64,000 nt of DNA from Bradyrhizobium manausense (GTDB lineage: Bacteria > Pseudomonadota > Alphaproteobacteria > Rhizobiales > Xanthobacteraceae), in NCBI RefSeq assembly GCF_018131105.1, contig NZ_JAFCJI010000001.1, positions 2,914,001-2,978,000 of the forward strand, read 5' to 3'. The position numbers and the translations under genes are program-made. The notes under the pieces are model-generated. The model was given only the letters and a program-made list of their open reading frames with translations, was not told the origin of the DNA and searched no databases. Positions 16,408 through 26,673 of this stretch are shown here, piece after piece. Position 1 is the first letter of the stretch, and every line of letters begins with the position of its first letter.

Positions 16408-18456
16408 TTACGCCGCGTGCTGATGCGCGGCGATGATCTGGTCGGCAGCGCGTCCGGTGACTTCGGCCATGTGGTCGAACTGACGCGTGAAGCTGCCGGC
16501 GCCGGCCGTGGCCGAACGCAGTTCGACGATGAGTTCGCCGATCTCCGCTTCCGGCATCATGGCGCGGACGCAATCCCAGCCGCTCCAGCCGTCGCGGGTG
16601 TCGAAGCCCAGGATCTGGCCGCGCCGCGCCGACAGGATCGCGTTGATCTTGGCGGTGGCGTCGGTCGGGCAAACGATCTCGACCACGTGGATCGGCTCCA
16701 GCAACACCGACTGACACTCCGGCAGGCCCTCGTTGAGTCCGATGCGCGCGGCCGTGCGGAAGGCGAGGTCGGAGGAGTCGACGCTGTGATAGGAGCCGTC
16801 GGTCAGCGTCACCTGAAGATCGGTGACGGGGAAACCGAGCGGGCCGCGGGCGAGCCCGTCGACGACGCCTTCTTCCACCGCGCCGATATAGTTGCGCGGC
16901 ACCGCGCCGCCGACGACCTTCTCGGCGAACTTGAAGCCCTCGCCGCGCGGCAGCGGCTTGATGTCGAGCACGACATCGCCGAACTGGCCGTGACCGCCGG
17001 ATTGCTTCTTGTGGCGGCCACGCTGGACGACCGGCTTGCGGATGGTTTCCTGGTAGCCGATCGCGGGCGGATGCGAGGAGATCTTGACGCCAAAGCGGTC
17101 GCGCAGCCGTTCGCTGGCGACGCGCAGATGCATCTCGCCCTGCCCCCACAGCACGGTGTCGTGGGTCTGGGCGTTCTGCACGACGACGAGTGACGGATCC
17201 TCCTCGTGCAGCCGCATCAACGCCTGGCCGAGCTTGACGTCGTCCTTGCGGTCGGTGGACGCAACCGACATTGCGAGCACCGGCGGCGTCGGCTCCGAGG
17301 CCGTGAGCGCGGCAGGCACGGCCTTGCCGCTCGATACTGTGTCGCCGGTCTTGACCGGATCGAGCTTGGCAAGCGCCACGGTGTCACCGGCTTCGGCCGA
17401 TGCACGCTTGCTCTCGTAAGCGCCGCTGACGGCGAGGATGCCGGAGATGCGGCCGGTTCCGCCGGACGAGGATTGCAGCGTGGCGCCGTCGTCGAGATGG
17501 CCGGCGAGCAGCCGCGTCAGCGACAGCTTTCCACCGTGCTGCGAATGCAGCGTCTTGAAGACGAAGCCGAGCGCATCCTTGCTCTCGGGCGCGCCGAGAC
17601 GTTTTGCGGTCTCTGCGATCCCGGGCGCTTCGTGGCGCAGCGCTTTCATCAAACGCAGCACGCCGTTTTCGCGCGCGGCAGCGCCAAGAAGAACGGGGCA
17701 GATCAGTCCTTCGCGCAGTTCGCGGGCGAGATCGTCGAACACGGCATCGCGCGGCGGCTGGATGTCCTCCAGCAACTGCTCCATCAGCGCGTCGTCGTGA
17801 TCGGCGAGCTTCTCCAGCATCGAGAAGCGCGCCTCCTTCTCCCGATCGAGATTGCCGCCGTCGAGCGCGACCACTTCGGAGGCCTTGTGCTCGCGATAGA
17901 TGAACGCGCGCTCCAGCGCGAGATCGACGAAGCCTTCGATGAGCTCGTCCTTCCAGATCGGGATCTGGCGCAGCACCAGCGGCACGCGCGAGGCGGGCTG
18001 CAGCATTTCGAGCGTCTCGCGGATGCGCTTGTTGGCGCGGTCGATCTTGTTGAGGAACAGGAAACGCGGGATCTTCAGCTCCTCAAGCTCGCGCAGGATG
18101 ATCTGAAGCTGTGGCAGCTTCTTTTCATCGGCCTCGCAGACCACGATCGCGGCGTCCACCGCGGGAAGCGCGGCGCGCATGTCGTGGGCGAACTCGACGG
18201 AACCGGGACAATCCAGGAAGGTATAGCTGTCGCCCATGAAACTCGTGGTGGCGGCAGTAAGCCCGACAGTCATCTTGTGGTGACGGGCCTCAGGCGTGGC
18301 GTCGCCGACGGATGTGCCGGCATCGACGCTGCCGGCGCGCGGGATTGCGCCCGTGCGCGCCAGGATCGCTTCGAGAAGTGTGGTTTTACCTGATTGGAAA
18401 GGGCCCACCAGTGCAATGCACCGTGGACCTCGGGGACTTCTGACGTCTTGTCCCAT
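16408..18456 (-). CDS. EF-G-like translational GTPase (second EF-G type)
   Basis: 682 residues from the ATG preceded by a full AGGAGG. Domains run GTPase, OB-like, then III-V as in EF-G: P-loop GPFQSGKT at residues 18-25, DCPG, NKID, then LARGPLGFPVTDLQVTLTDGSYHSVDSS in domain IV and a C-terminal domain V. The P-loop and switch regions differ from canonical FusA (no GHIDAGKT, no R-G-I-T-I), placing it in the divergent EF-G-like paralog group present beside a normal fusA in many bacteria. Its cellular role is not settled; ribosome recycling or stress translation are possibilities. It is monocistronic here with repeats on its downstream side. Confidence 0.85.
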   Translation of the reverse strand: MGQDVRSPRGPRCIALVGPFQSGKTTLLEAILARTGAIPRAGSVDAGTSVGDATPEARHHKMTVGLTAATTSFMGDSYTFLDCPGSVEFAHDMRAALPAVDAAIVVCEADEKKLPQLQIILRELEELKIPRFLFLNKIDRANKRIRETLEMLQPASRVPLVLRQIPIWKDELIEGFVDLALERAFIYREHKASEVVALDGGNLDREKEARFSMLEKLADHDDALMEQLLEDIQPPRDAVFDDLARELREGLICPVLLGAAARENGVLRLMKALRHEAPGIAETAKRLGAPESKDALGFVFKTLHSQHGGKLSLTRLLAGHLDDGATLQSSSGGTGRISGILAVSGAYESKRASAEAGDTVALAKLDPVKTGDTVSSGKAVPAALTASEPTPPVLAMSVASTDRKDDVKLGQALMRLHEEDPSLVVVQNAQTHDTVLWGQGEMHLRVASERLRDRFGVKISSHPPAIGYQETIRKPVVQRGRHKKQSGGHGQFGDVVLDIKPLPRGEGFKFAEKVVGGAVPRNYIGAVEEGVVDGLARGPLGFPVTDLQVTLTDGSYHSVDSSDLAFRTAARIGLNEGLPECQSVLLEPIHVVEIVCPTDATAKINAILSARRGQILGFDTRDGWSGWDCVRAMMPEAEIGELIVELRSATAGAGSFTRQFDHMAEVTGRAADQIIAAHQHAA

Positions 18457-18642
18457 TCGCCGCCTCCTTGGTGTGGAGCTCGGCCCATGATTGGGTCGGC
18501 AAGCGCAGATGCTCTGCCCGTCCCCGAGATTTGGCAAGCATCAAACGTCGCTGCGGTGCGTCGTCCGTGAGATCAAGTCTTGACGGGCGTGTGTTCCACC
18601 TCTCCTCGGGGGAGAGGCGAAGCAACATCCCTGCTGACGCTC

Positions 18643-19122
18643 TTAACGGCCCGGACGAAGTTCCAGGCTTTCGAGTCCGGCCGCAACGTTGAGACCGACC
18701 TGGCCCTGCACGCTGAGCGGCTGGAGCGCGATCGAATTGTTGGAGCCGCCGACCAGCACGTTGCCGCCGAGGCCGACGCCGATCGACGCGCTGCCTTGCG
18801 CGCCCGCGTAGTCGCCGGAGAGATCGCCGGGGCCGAGCCGGTTCACGGGCGCGAACACGCCCCAAGCCAGCGCCGTCTCCTGGGTGATGCCGAGGTCGAT
18901 GCCGACCTTGCGGATCGTCGCGACGTAACGGTCTTCGGGCAGGCCGTCGGCGCGCAGCACGCAGCCGAGATTGGTCACCGATCCCACCACGAAGCCGATG
19001 CTGGCGCCGCCGCGGCATTCGAGCACGCCGACCTTGACCAGCCGCGACTGCGCGCTGGCCCCCACGATGGAGGCGACGAGGCTGGCGGCCGTGAGCCCGG
19101 CGAGGAGGAGTGAGCGGCGCAT
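18643..19122 (-). CDS. DUF992 family secreted protein
   Basis: 159 residues with a signal peptide (MRRSLLLAGLTAASLVASIVGASA) cleaved before QSRLVKVG. The mature start VGVLECRGGASIGFVVGSV and later cysteine in NLGCVLRADG fit the DUF992 family of alphaproteobacterial periplasmic proteins with a conserved cysteine pair. The second half is glycine rich (GVGLGGNVLVGGSNNSIAL). No function is known for the family. It is read alone, on the same strand as its neighbours, with separate gaps on both sides. Confidence 0.8.
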   Translation of the reverse strand: MRRSLLLAGLTAASLVASIVGASAQSRLVKVGVLECRGGASIGFVVGSVTNLGCVLRADGLPEDRYVATIRKVGIDLGITQETALAWGVFAPVNRLGPGDLSGDYAGAQGSASIGVGLGGNVLVGGSNNSIALQPLSVQGQVGLNVAAGLESLELRPGR

Positions 19123-19233
19123 GAATGTCTCCGGCTATGAATATGATGCAAGCAAAAAGACGCGGCAGCAAACCGCAAGGCGTTCTATGCCACAACTGGC
19201 GGAAGCGTGCCAAATCGCGCGGACGTGAAAGCA

Positions 19234-19260
19234 AAAGGGCCCGCATCGCGCGGGCCCTTT
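19234..19260 (-). terminator. Rho-independent terminator of the aminotransferase gene
   Basis: A perfect 11-bp stem (AAAGGGCCCGC / GCGGGCCCTTT) with a 5-base loop is followed on the minus strand by TTTTGC. It begins 24 bases past the aminotransferase stop codon. Confidence 0.8.
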
Positions 19261-19283
19261 CGTAGCGGATCGTATTTGCAGGC

Positions 19284-21134
<1,851 letters not shown>

Positions 21135-21785
21135 ATGTACAAGCTCTATTCGATGCAACGCTCGGGCAACAGCTACAAGGTCCGCCTTGCGCTGGCGCTG
21201 TTGAACCAGCCTTACGAAGCGGTCGAGGTGGACATTCTGCGCGGCGAAAGCCGCACGCCTGATTTCCTGACCAAGAACCCGTCCGGCCAGGTGCCGCTGC
21301 TCGAGGTCGGCAACGATCGTTACCTCGCCGAGTCCAATGCCATCCTCTGGTATGTCGCCGTCGGCACGCCGCTGGCGCCGGAGAACAGGATCGATCGCGC
21401 CGAGGCGCTGCAATGGATGTTCTTCGAGCAGCACGCACTCGAGCCCAACATCGGCGCCGCCTATTTCTGGCTGTCGCTGGTCAAGGGCGGCCGCGACCTC
21501 CAGACCCACGCGCTGGAGGACTGGATGGAGCGCGGCTATGGCGCGCTCCAGGTGATGGAGAACCACCTCAAGACCAACGCCTATTTCGCGGCACGCCAGC
21601 TCACGGTCGCCGACATCGCATTGTACGGCTACACCCACCTCGCCGACCGCTGCGACTTCGACCTGGAGCCGTTCCCGGCGATCCGGGACTGGCTGAAGCG
21701 CGTCGAGGCGGCGCCCGGCTTCGTGGCGATGGACTGGCGCCCGGCCGACATCGACGACCCCGCCAGTATCGCCGCCGGAGTCTGA
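21135..21785 (+). CDS. Glutathione S-transferase family protein
   Basis: 216 residues from MYKLYSMQRSGNSYKVRLAL. It has a thioredoxin-like N-terminal half with the NPSGQVPLLEVG glutathione-binding element and the ESNAILWYVA loop, then a helical half with LTVADIALYGYTHLADRCDFDLEPFPAIRDWL, the conserved buried Asp helix. The class resembles bacterial YfcG/beta-like GSTs with serine in the first active-site loop. The frame is open for 50 codons upstream, but only the chosen ATG gives a proper first beta strand; its ribosome site is weak. Substrate unknown. Confidence 0.87.
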   Translation: MYKLYSMQRSGNSYKVRLALALLNQPYEAVEVDILRGESRTPDFLTKNPSGQVPLLEVGNDRYLAESNAILWYVAVGTPLAPENRIDRAEALQWMFFEQHALEPNIGAAYFWLSLVKGGRDLQTHALEDWMERGYGALQVMENHLKTNAYFAARQLTVADIALYGYTHLADRCDFDLEPFPAIRDWLKRVEAAPGFVAMDWRPADIDDPASIAAGV

Positions 21786-21940
21786 AACCGGTGCGACGTT
21801 AAGAAATAACGGGCATAGCGTTAACCTTTGCCCCAATCCCGCCACCTTCGGCGCGATCGCCGCCCCAATATTGCCGGTTGAAATTGTGAAGTTGTTCGAT
21901 GTCGCGGGTGATTCGCTCGCACGTTGAAGGATTTAGACCC

Positions 21941-22117
21941 ATGATGCGGGCGTCCGGCACGGTCGGCTTTCAGGGCCAACCCGATACCGTCTCGTCTTCC
22001 CGGCTAACCAACGCGGTCGCGGCTTCGCTCGCCGTCGCCGCGCTCTCGCTGTGCCTGATCGTCACCCTGACGGTGCTCTCGACCAAGGCGACCATGGCGA
22101 TGGGCCTGCCGGTCTGA
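21941..22117 (+). CDS. Small single-span membrane protein, 58 residues
   Basis: Begins MMRASGTVGFQGQPDT and contains one long hydrophobic segment (AVAASLAVAALSLCLIVTLTVL). I choose this ATG over one 42 bases upstream because AAGGA is well placed before it. The protein is not recognised, but its composition matches the many small inner-membrane proteins of this genus. It is followed closely by a second similar small ORF at 22191. Confidence 0.5.
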   Translation: MMRASGTVGFQGQPDTVSSSRLTNAVAASLAVAALSLCLIVTLTVLSTKATMAMGLPV

Positions 22118-22190
22118 TCCCCGCTTCATCCTGGACGGCCTTCAAGGTGCCGCGCGGGCCCGCGCCAAGCGGCATCGCGACGGGACACCG

Positions 22191-22349
22191 ATGAAATCGC
22201 CTGTGGTCATCGTTGCAATCACCCTGACTGCGGCCATCCTGGTCGCGGCATCGCTTTTGATCGTCGTCGGCACCCGCAAGGGCCCGCGGACATCGAAATG
22301 GAATCCGCCCGCTGCGCAGCATCGCACCATGCACGCGCATTTGGTCTAA
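22191..22349 (+). CDS. Small single-span membrane protein, 52 residues
   Basis: A short reading frame, atg to taa, encoding MKSPVVIVAITLTAAILVAA, a further hydrophobic stretch and a basic tail (GTRKGPRTSKW). One transmembrane helix with the positive-inside tail is predicted by eye. Codon use is like that of the neighbours. No clear ribosome site is seen, which lowers confidence. It may be co-transcribed with the 21941 ORF. Confidence 0.4.
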   Translation: MKSPVVIVAITLTAAILVAASLLIVVGTRKGPRTSKWNPPAAQHRTMHAHLV

Positions 22350-22476
22350 AATCATCCGAAAGCTTTGCGGGCGCGGGCAAGCACCCCTTAAGCGCAACAA
22401 GCGAATCCGGATTGCGCTGGCGCAACCATGGGTCAGTCTGACCGCCTTATCTCGTTCAGGAGGAACGAGCCAGGCC

Positions 22477-23289
22477 ATGCGGTTCGGATGGCGCGCCATA
22501 TCCGGTCCCGTGCTGACCGCAGCGATCGCGCTGCTGGCGATCGTGCTCGATCGTCATATGCCCGCTCTGTCACTTGCTCCCGTGTTCGTCTGCATCGTGG
22601 CGTTGGCCGGCTCGCTCTCGGGCCTTGCGTCCGCACTTGGCAGCGCCGCCATCGCCGTGATTGGCGCGACGCTACTTTCTCTCAGCCGTCGCACGGCTCC
22701 CGGCTTTGACGTGACCGATCTCGCGTGGCTCGGCCTGTTCGCGCTCACGAGCGTCGGCACCGCAGGCATCGTCGGCCTGATGCGCGAGCGCCTGCTCGAC
22801 ACTCTTGCGGCCGAACGCCAGAGCCACGTCATTGCCGCGCGGCTCTCCGCCGCGCTCGACCAGGTCGATATCGGCATCGTGCTGCTCGATGCCGAGACCC
22901 GCGCCGAATTCATCAACCGCGCCTTCCGCGACTATTTCGCGCTGCCGGACGAAAAAGCCGACGAGAAGCCGCCTTTCATTGCGCTGATGTATCACAGCCG
23001 CGACACCGGCGCGTTCGAGCTGCCGGAGGATGAGCTCGGCGTCTTCATCGCGCAGCGCATGGAGATGGTGCGGATCGGCGACGCCACGCCGATTGATATC
23101 GCCTTGCGCAACGGCGAGGTGCTGCGTTTCGTCTGCACCGCGCTGCCCGACGGCGGCCGCATGCTGAGCTACACGCCGGTGACCGACCTCGTGCGCCACA
23201 CCGATGCGCCCGCGCGCGCCGACTACTACCGCGCGCTGCGCGATCCCACGGGGCGGAAGCTGATCCGGTATCTTCGCGTTGCGGAGTGA
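22477..23289 (+). CDS. Membrane-anchored PAS-domain protein, output domain absent
   Basis: 270 residues. About four hydrophobic spans fill residues 1-110 (DUF4118-like arrangement of short helices), followed by a linker and a PAS-like domain: SAALDQVDIGIVLLDAETRAEFINRAFRDYF is the classic PAS opening, with later GEVLRFVCTALPDGGRMLSYTPVTDL. No kinase, GGDEF or HTH domain follows, so this is a sensor module without visible output; it may work with a partner in trans or be a truncated kinase. An AGGAGG lies about a dozen bases ahead of the ATG. Confidence 0.7.
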   Translation: MRFGWRAISGPVLTAAIALLAIVLDRHMPALSLAPVFVCIVALAGSLSGLASALGSAAIAVIGATLLSLSRRTAPGFDVTDLAWLGLFALTSVGTAGIVGLMRERLLDTLAAERQSHVIAARLSAALDQVDIGIVLLDAETRAEFINRAFRDYFALPDEKADEKPPFIALMYHSRDTGAFELPEDELGVFIAQRMEMVRIGDATPIDIALRNGEVLRFVCTALPDGGRMLSYTPVTDLVRHTDAPARADYYRALRDPTGRKLIRYLRVAE

Positions 23290-23363
23290 TGCGCGACGCC
23301 GCGATTGATCGATATGCCCGTCATGACGTATGAAGGGCGCCTCATCGATCGCGGATTTCCCAG

Positions 23364-23819
23364 ATGTCGCTCACCATTCGCTCCGTCACACGGCAGGATT
23401 ACGATCAATGGCTGCCGCTGTGGGACGGCTACAACGCCTTCTATGGCCGCTCCGGTCCAACCGCGCTCGCGCCCGAGATCACGCGCGTGACGTGGCAGCG
23501 TTTCTTCGATGCCTATGAGCCGGTGCATGCGCTGGTCGCCGAGAGTGACGGCAAGCTGCTCGGGCTCACGCACTATCTGTACCATCGCAGCACGACGGCG
23601 ATCGAGCCGTCCTGCTATCTGCAGGACCTGTTCACGCTGGAAGCTTCGCGCGGCAAGGGTGTCGCCTCGGCGCTGATCTACGGCGTCTATGAGCGCGCCA
23701 AGCTCGCGGGCGCGCCGCGGGTCTACTGGCAGACGCATGAGACCAACACCACAGCCCAGAGCCTGTACGACAGGGTCGCGGAGCGTTCCGGCTTCATCGT
23801 CTACCGCAAGATCTTCTGA
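23364..23819 (+). CDS. GNAT family N-acetyltransferase
   Basis: 151 residues with a full GNAT fold: MSLTIRSVTRQDYDQWLPLW at strand 1, VAESDGKLLGLTHYL at strands 3-4, the acetyl-CoA loop ASRGKGVASALIYGVYERAK (R-G-K-G-V-A) and ETNTTAQSLYDRVAERSGFIVY at the end. The E-T-N-x-x-A-x-x-L-Y-D element resembles bacterial acetyltransferases of small amines. Substrate unknown. A strong terminator lies 115 bases downstream (23935-23971). Confidence 0.88.
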   Translation: MSLTIRSVTRQDYDQWLPLWDGYNAFYGRSGPTALAPEITRVTWQRFFDAYEPVHALVAESDGKLLGLTHYLYHRSTTAIEPSCYLQDLFTLEASRGKGVASALIYGVYERAKLAGAPRVYWQTHETNTTAQSLYDRVAERSGFIVYRKIF

Positions 23820-23934
23820 TCTTCCCTGCGGGGGCTCCCTGTGGATAACTCTTGATGTCACCGGCGCGTTACACACCGGGATTAGGTTGCAGCTGCGTCT
23901 GATCAGGCCCCCCGTCACCGATCAAGCGCCCCAA

Positions 23935-23971
23935 GCGGTCCCCGTCAGTCGCCGCGTCTGACAGGGGCCGC
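23935..23971 (+). terminator. Strong rho-independent terminator
   Basis: GCGG-t-CCCCGTCAG pairs with CTGAC-a-GGGGCCGC (13 paired bases, 9-base loop) and is followed by ATTTTTTTG. It ends either the GNAT transcript, which would then have a 115-base 3-prime tail, or an independent short RNA. Confidence 0.8.
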
Positions 23972-24082
23972 ATTTTTTTGCCCGTCTCTCCGTGCCGGCA
24001 TGGCAGCAACGCAAGCGACCGCTTGCCGGTGCGGCGCGCCGCGGTCACAATGGGCGCCTGCTTTGTTCTGACAGGATCTCCC

Positions 24083-25024
24083 ATGGAAATTCGTAATCTC
24101 GGCGGCTCCGGCCTGCGCGTGTCCGCAGTCGGCCTCGGCTGCAACAATTTCGGCCAGCGTATCGACCTCGAAGCCTCGCGCAAGGTGATCCACCGCGCGC
24201 TCGATCTCGGCATCACGCTGTTCGACACCGCCGACATTTATTCGAACAGGGGCGGCTCGGAAAACGTGCTCGGCGCCGTCCTGGGCGACCGCCGCAAGGA
24301 CATCGTGCTGGCGACGAAATACTCGAAGCCCATGACCGAGGACGGAACCAAACAGGGCGCCTCGCGCCGCTACATCATGGACGCGGTGGAAGCGAGCCTG
24401 AAGCGGTTGAAGACCGACTACATCGATCTCTACCAGCAGCACGACTATGACCCGTTGACGCCGATCGAGGAGAGCCTGCGCGCGCTGGATGATCTCGTCC
24501 GGCAGGGCAAGGTGCGCTACATCGGCAATTCGAATTTTCCGGCTTGGCGGATCGCCGAGGCGGAATACGTCGCACGCGCGATGAACGTCAGCCGCTTCGT
24601 CTCGTGCCAGGACGAGTATTCCCTCGTCGTGCGCGACATCGAGAAGGACCTGGTGCCGGTTGCGCAGGAATACAAGCTCGGATTGCTGCCGTTCTTCCCG
24701 CTCGCAAGCGGACTGCTGACCGGCAAGTACATCAGGGGCGAGGCCGCGCCCGACAACACCCGCTTCGGCCAAACGCCGCGGCTGCGCGACCGCTACGTCA
24801 CGCCGCGCAACGAGGACATCGTCGAGAAGTTGCAGACCTTTGCGCAAGCGCGCGGCCACTCGATGCTCGAACTCGCCTTCTCCTGGCTCGCCGCGCGTCC
24901 GCAGGTGTCGAGCGTGATCGCCGGCGCCACCCGCGTCGAGCAGATCGACCAGAACGTCAAGGCGATCGCCTGGCAGCTCAGCGCCGGGGAGATGGCGGAG
25001 ATCGACAAGATCACGCTGGGATAG
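24083..25024 (+). CDS. Aldo/keto reductase
   Basis: 313 residues, NADPH-dependent TIM-barrel reductase of the AKR13/YajO-like group. It starts MEIRNLGGSGLRVSAVGLGC. The catalytic tetrad appears as D in FDTADIYSNRGGSE, Y in the same segment (DIYS), K in LATKYSK and H in YQQHDYD. The C-terminal cofactor segment SSVIAGATRVEQIDQNVKA binds the NADP phosphate. The substrate is an unknown aldehyde or ketone. The frame is open 35 codons upstream, but the chosen ATG gives the standard family start. Confidence 0.9.
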   Translation: MEIRNLGGSGLRVSAVGLGCNNFGQRIDLEASRKVIHRALDLGITLFDTADIYSNRGGSENVLGAVLGDRRKDIVLATKYSKPMTEDGTKQGASRRYIMDAVEASLKRLKTDYIDLYQQHDYDPLTPIEESLRALDDLVRQGKVRYIGNSNFPAWRIAEAEYVARAMNVSRFVSCQDEYSLVVRDIEKDLVPVAQEYKLGLLPFFPLASGLLTGKYIRGEAAPDNTRFGQTPRLRDRYVTPRNEDIVEKLQTFAQARGHSMLELAFSWLAARPQVSSVIAGATRVEQIDQNVKAIAWQLSAGEMAEIDKITLG

Positions 25025-25042
25025 TCTTGGCGGCGCGGCGCG

Positions 25043-25366
25043 TTACTTCGCGCCGCGTCCCACCGTCTGCATCACCTCAAAGCCTTCGAACTGGGGATGG
25101 CCGAGATACAGCGGCTTGTTGTCGCCGGCACGGGCATGCGCCGCGCGGAACGCCTCCGACTTGGTCCAGGCTTCGAACGCCGCGTGGTTCGCCCACACGG
25201 TGTGCGAGGCGTAGAGCGTGTGGTCCTCGAGCTCGGGCCCACGCAGCAGATGGAATTCGACGAAGCCCGGCACCTTGTCCAGATGCGTGTCGCGCGACGC
25301 CCAGACCTGCTCGAAGGCAGCCTCCGATCCCTTGGTGACGCGGAAGCGGTTCATGGCGATGTACAT
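25043..25366 (-). CDS. IsdG/HmuD-type haem-degrading monooxygenase
   Basis: A 107-residue antibiotic-biosynthesis-monooxygenase-fold protein. The three residues essential in IsdG-type haem oxygenases can be placed: Asn6 in MYIAMNRF, Trp67 in EAWTKS and His77 in RAAHARA, at nearly the same positions as in Staphylococcus IsdG (N7, W67, H77). That supports cleavage of haem with release of iron. Bradyrhizobium is known to have two such enzymes (HmuD, HmuQ) in a haem-uptake region, but no haem transport gene is adjacent here. The ATG follows AGGAGAGA. A quinol or antibiotic monooxygenase remains the alternative. Confidence 0.75.
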   Translation of the reverse strand: MYIAMNRFRVTKGSEAAFEQVWASRDTHLDKVPGFVEFHLLRGPELEDHTLYASHTVWANHAAFEAWTKSEAFRAAHARAGDNKPLYLGHPQFEGFEVMQTVGRGAK

Positions 25367-25400
25367 GGCTTGTCTCTCCTGATGCTCGGGCAATCATGTC

Positions 25401-25441
25401 GTCATTCTGCGACGCGCCGCAAGGCGCGGAGGTAGAATGAC
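25401..25441. repeat. Palindromic repeat GTCATTCT...AGAATGAC
   Basis: Outer arms GTCATTCT/AGAATGAC and inner arms CGCGCC/GGCGCG form a hairpin in the gap between the DUF1501 gene and the haem monooxygenase gene. It may separate the two transcripts; no T-run is present. Confidence 0.6.
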
Positions 25442-25449
25442 GGTGGCGG

Positions 25450-26673
25450 CTAAGCCACCAGCCCCTTCATCGGTCGCGCGGCGGCGCTATCGGGGAACAC
25501 TGCCTGGGCCAGCACCTGGTCCGACAGGCCGAATTGGCCTTGCAGCACTCCCTTGATCACCGAACGAAGATCGGTGGTGGGCTTGAGGTCGCGGCCTTCG
25601 TAGAGGTTGGCGGGCTTCAGGCCGGGCCAGTCGGAGATGACGCGGCCGCCCTTCACCGCGCCGCCGGCGAGCAGTGCGATGGTGCCGGTGCCGTGGTCGG
25701 TGCCATCAGTGCCGTTGATGCGCGCGGTGCGGCCGAACTCGGTGGCGACGACGACGACGGTGTCGCGCCAGCGATCCCCCAAGCCGCTTTCGAATTCGAG
25801 AAGCGCGCCGTCGAGACCGCCGAGCAGAAAGGCGAGACGCCCCACGGGGCCACCTTCATTGGCATGCGTATCCCAGCCATCGAAGGCAAGCGCGGCGATG
25901 CGCGGGCCGTCATCGGCGGCCATCAGTTTGGCCGCGCCACGCGCGACCTGCCGCATCTGCGCGACCGCATTGCCCGGCTTCGGCTTCATGTCGTCGCCGC
26001 TCGCGGCCTTCTCCAGCTGAAGGCCCTGCGACAGCGCCGAGGCCAGCGCGGGATCGCGGTGACGGTAGAGATCGACCAACCGCATCGCGGTGTCATCATC
26101 AGCTTGTGGCAGAGCGACCGGCGCCCAGCCGACGGTCGGTGCAGTGCCGCGCAGCACCAGCGGCGTGGTCGGACCGACCGCAAGCCCACTCGACACCCGC
26201 TCGCCGCGCGGCAGCGCTTCGAGCGCGCGGTTGAGCCAGCCGGACTGCACGCGGCCCGGACCGGCATAGCCGCTCTCGAGCACGTCCTGCCCGTCGAAAT
26301 GCGAGCGATCACGATACGGCGTCGCGACGGCATGAATCACAGCAGCATGCTGCGCGCGATACATCCGCGTAAATTCCGGCATCGACGGATGCAGCGCGAA
26401 GAAACCGTCGAGCATCAGCGCGGGATGCGCGCCATCCGCCGCGAGCGCGATCGAGCCGTGCAAGCCCGCATAATCGGGATCGCCGATCGGCGCGACGGTC
26501 GCGAGCCCGTCGAGCGCACCGCGCAGGATCACCACGACCAGGCGCGGGTCGCGCCCGTCCGCGGCGCGCGCGAATTTCGGCAAGTAGGCCCAGGCCGCGA
26601 AGGAGGCGCCACCGAGCAGGAGGCCGCGGCGCGAGGTGAGGAGCCGGTTTTCGACACAGTCGATCATCTTCAT
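25450..26673 (-). CDS. DUF1501 family protein with Tat signal
   Basis: 407 residues. The N-terminus has a twin-arginine signal (SRRGLLLGGASFAAW) and a cleavage region near ARAADG, so it is probably folded in the cytoplasm and exported to the periplasm. The body has sulfatase/alkaline-phosphatase-like features: LVVVILRGALDGLATV, IHAVATPYRDRSHFDGQDVLESG, ALAFDGWDTHANEGG and VVVATEFGRTARINGTDGTDHGTG, with His/Asp residues that could bind metal. It overlaps the upstream DUF1800 gene by 4 bases, so the two are translationally coupled. This pairing is widespread but its biochemical job is unknown. Confidence 0.85.
   Translation of the reverse strand: MKMIDCVENRLLTSRRGLLLGGASFAAWAYLPKFARAADGRDPRLVVVILRGALDGLATVAPIGDPDYAGLHGSIALAADGAHPALMLDGFFALHPSMPEFTRMYRAQHAAVIHAVATPYRDRSHFDGQDVLESGYAGPGRVQSGWLNRALEALPRGERVSSGLAVGPTTPLVLRGTAPTVGWAPVALPQADDDTAMRLVDLYRHRDPALASALSQGLQLEKAASGDDMKPKPGNAVAQMRQVARGAAKLMAADDGPRIAALAFDGWDTHANEGGPVGRLAFLLGGLDGALLEFESGLGDRWRDTVVVVATEFGRTARINGTDGTDHGTGTIALLAGGAVKGGRVISDWPGLKPANLYEGRDLKPTTDLRSVIKGVLQGQFGLSDQVLAQAVFPDSAAARPMKGLVA

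Noticed and set aside
23840..23848. Perfect DnaA box (TTATCCACA on the minus strand)
   Set aside because: A single 9-mer match is expected about once in a window this size; no further boxes or AT-rich unwinding region.
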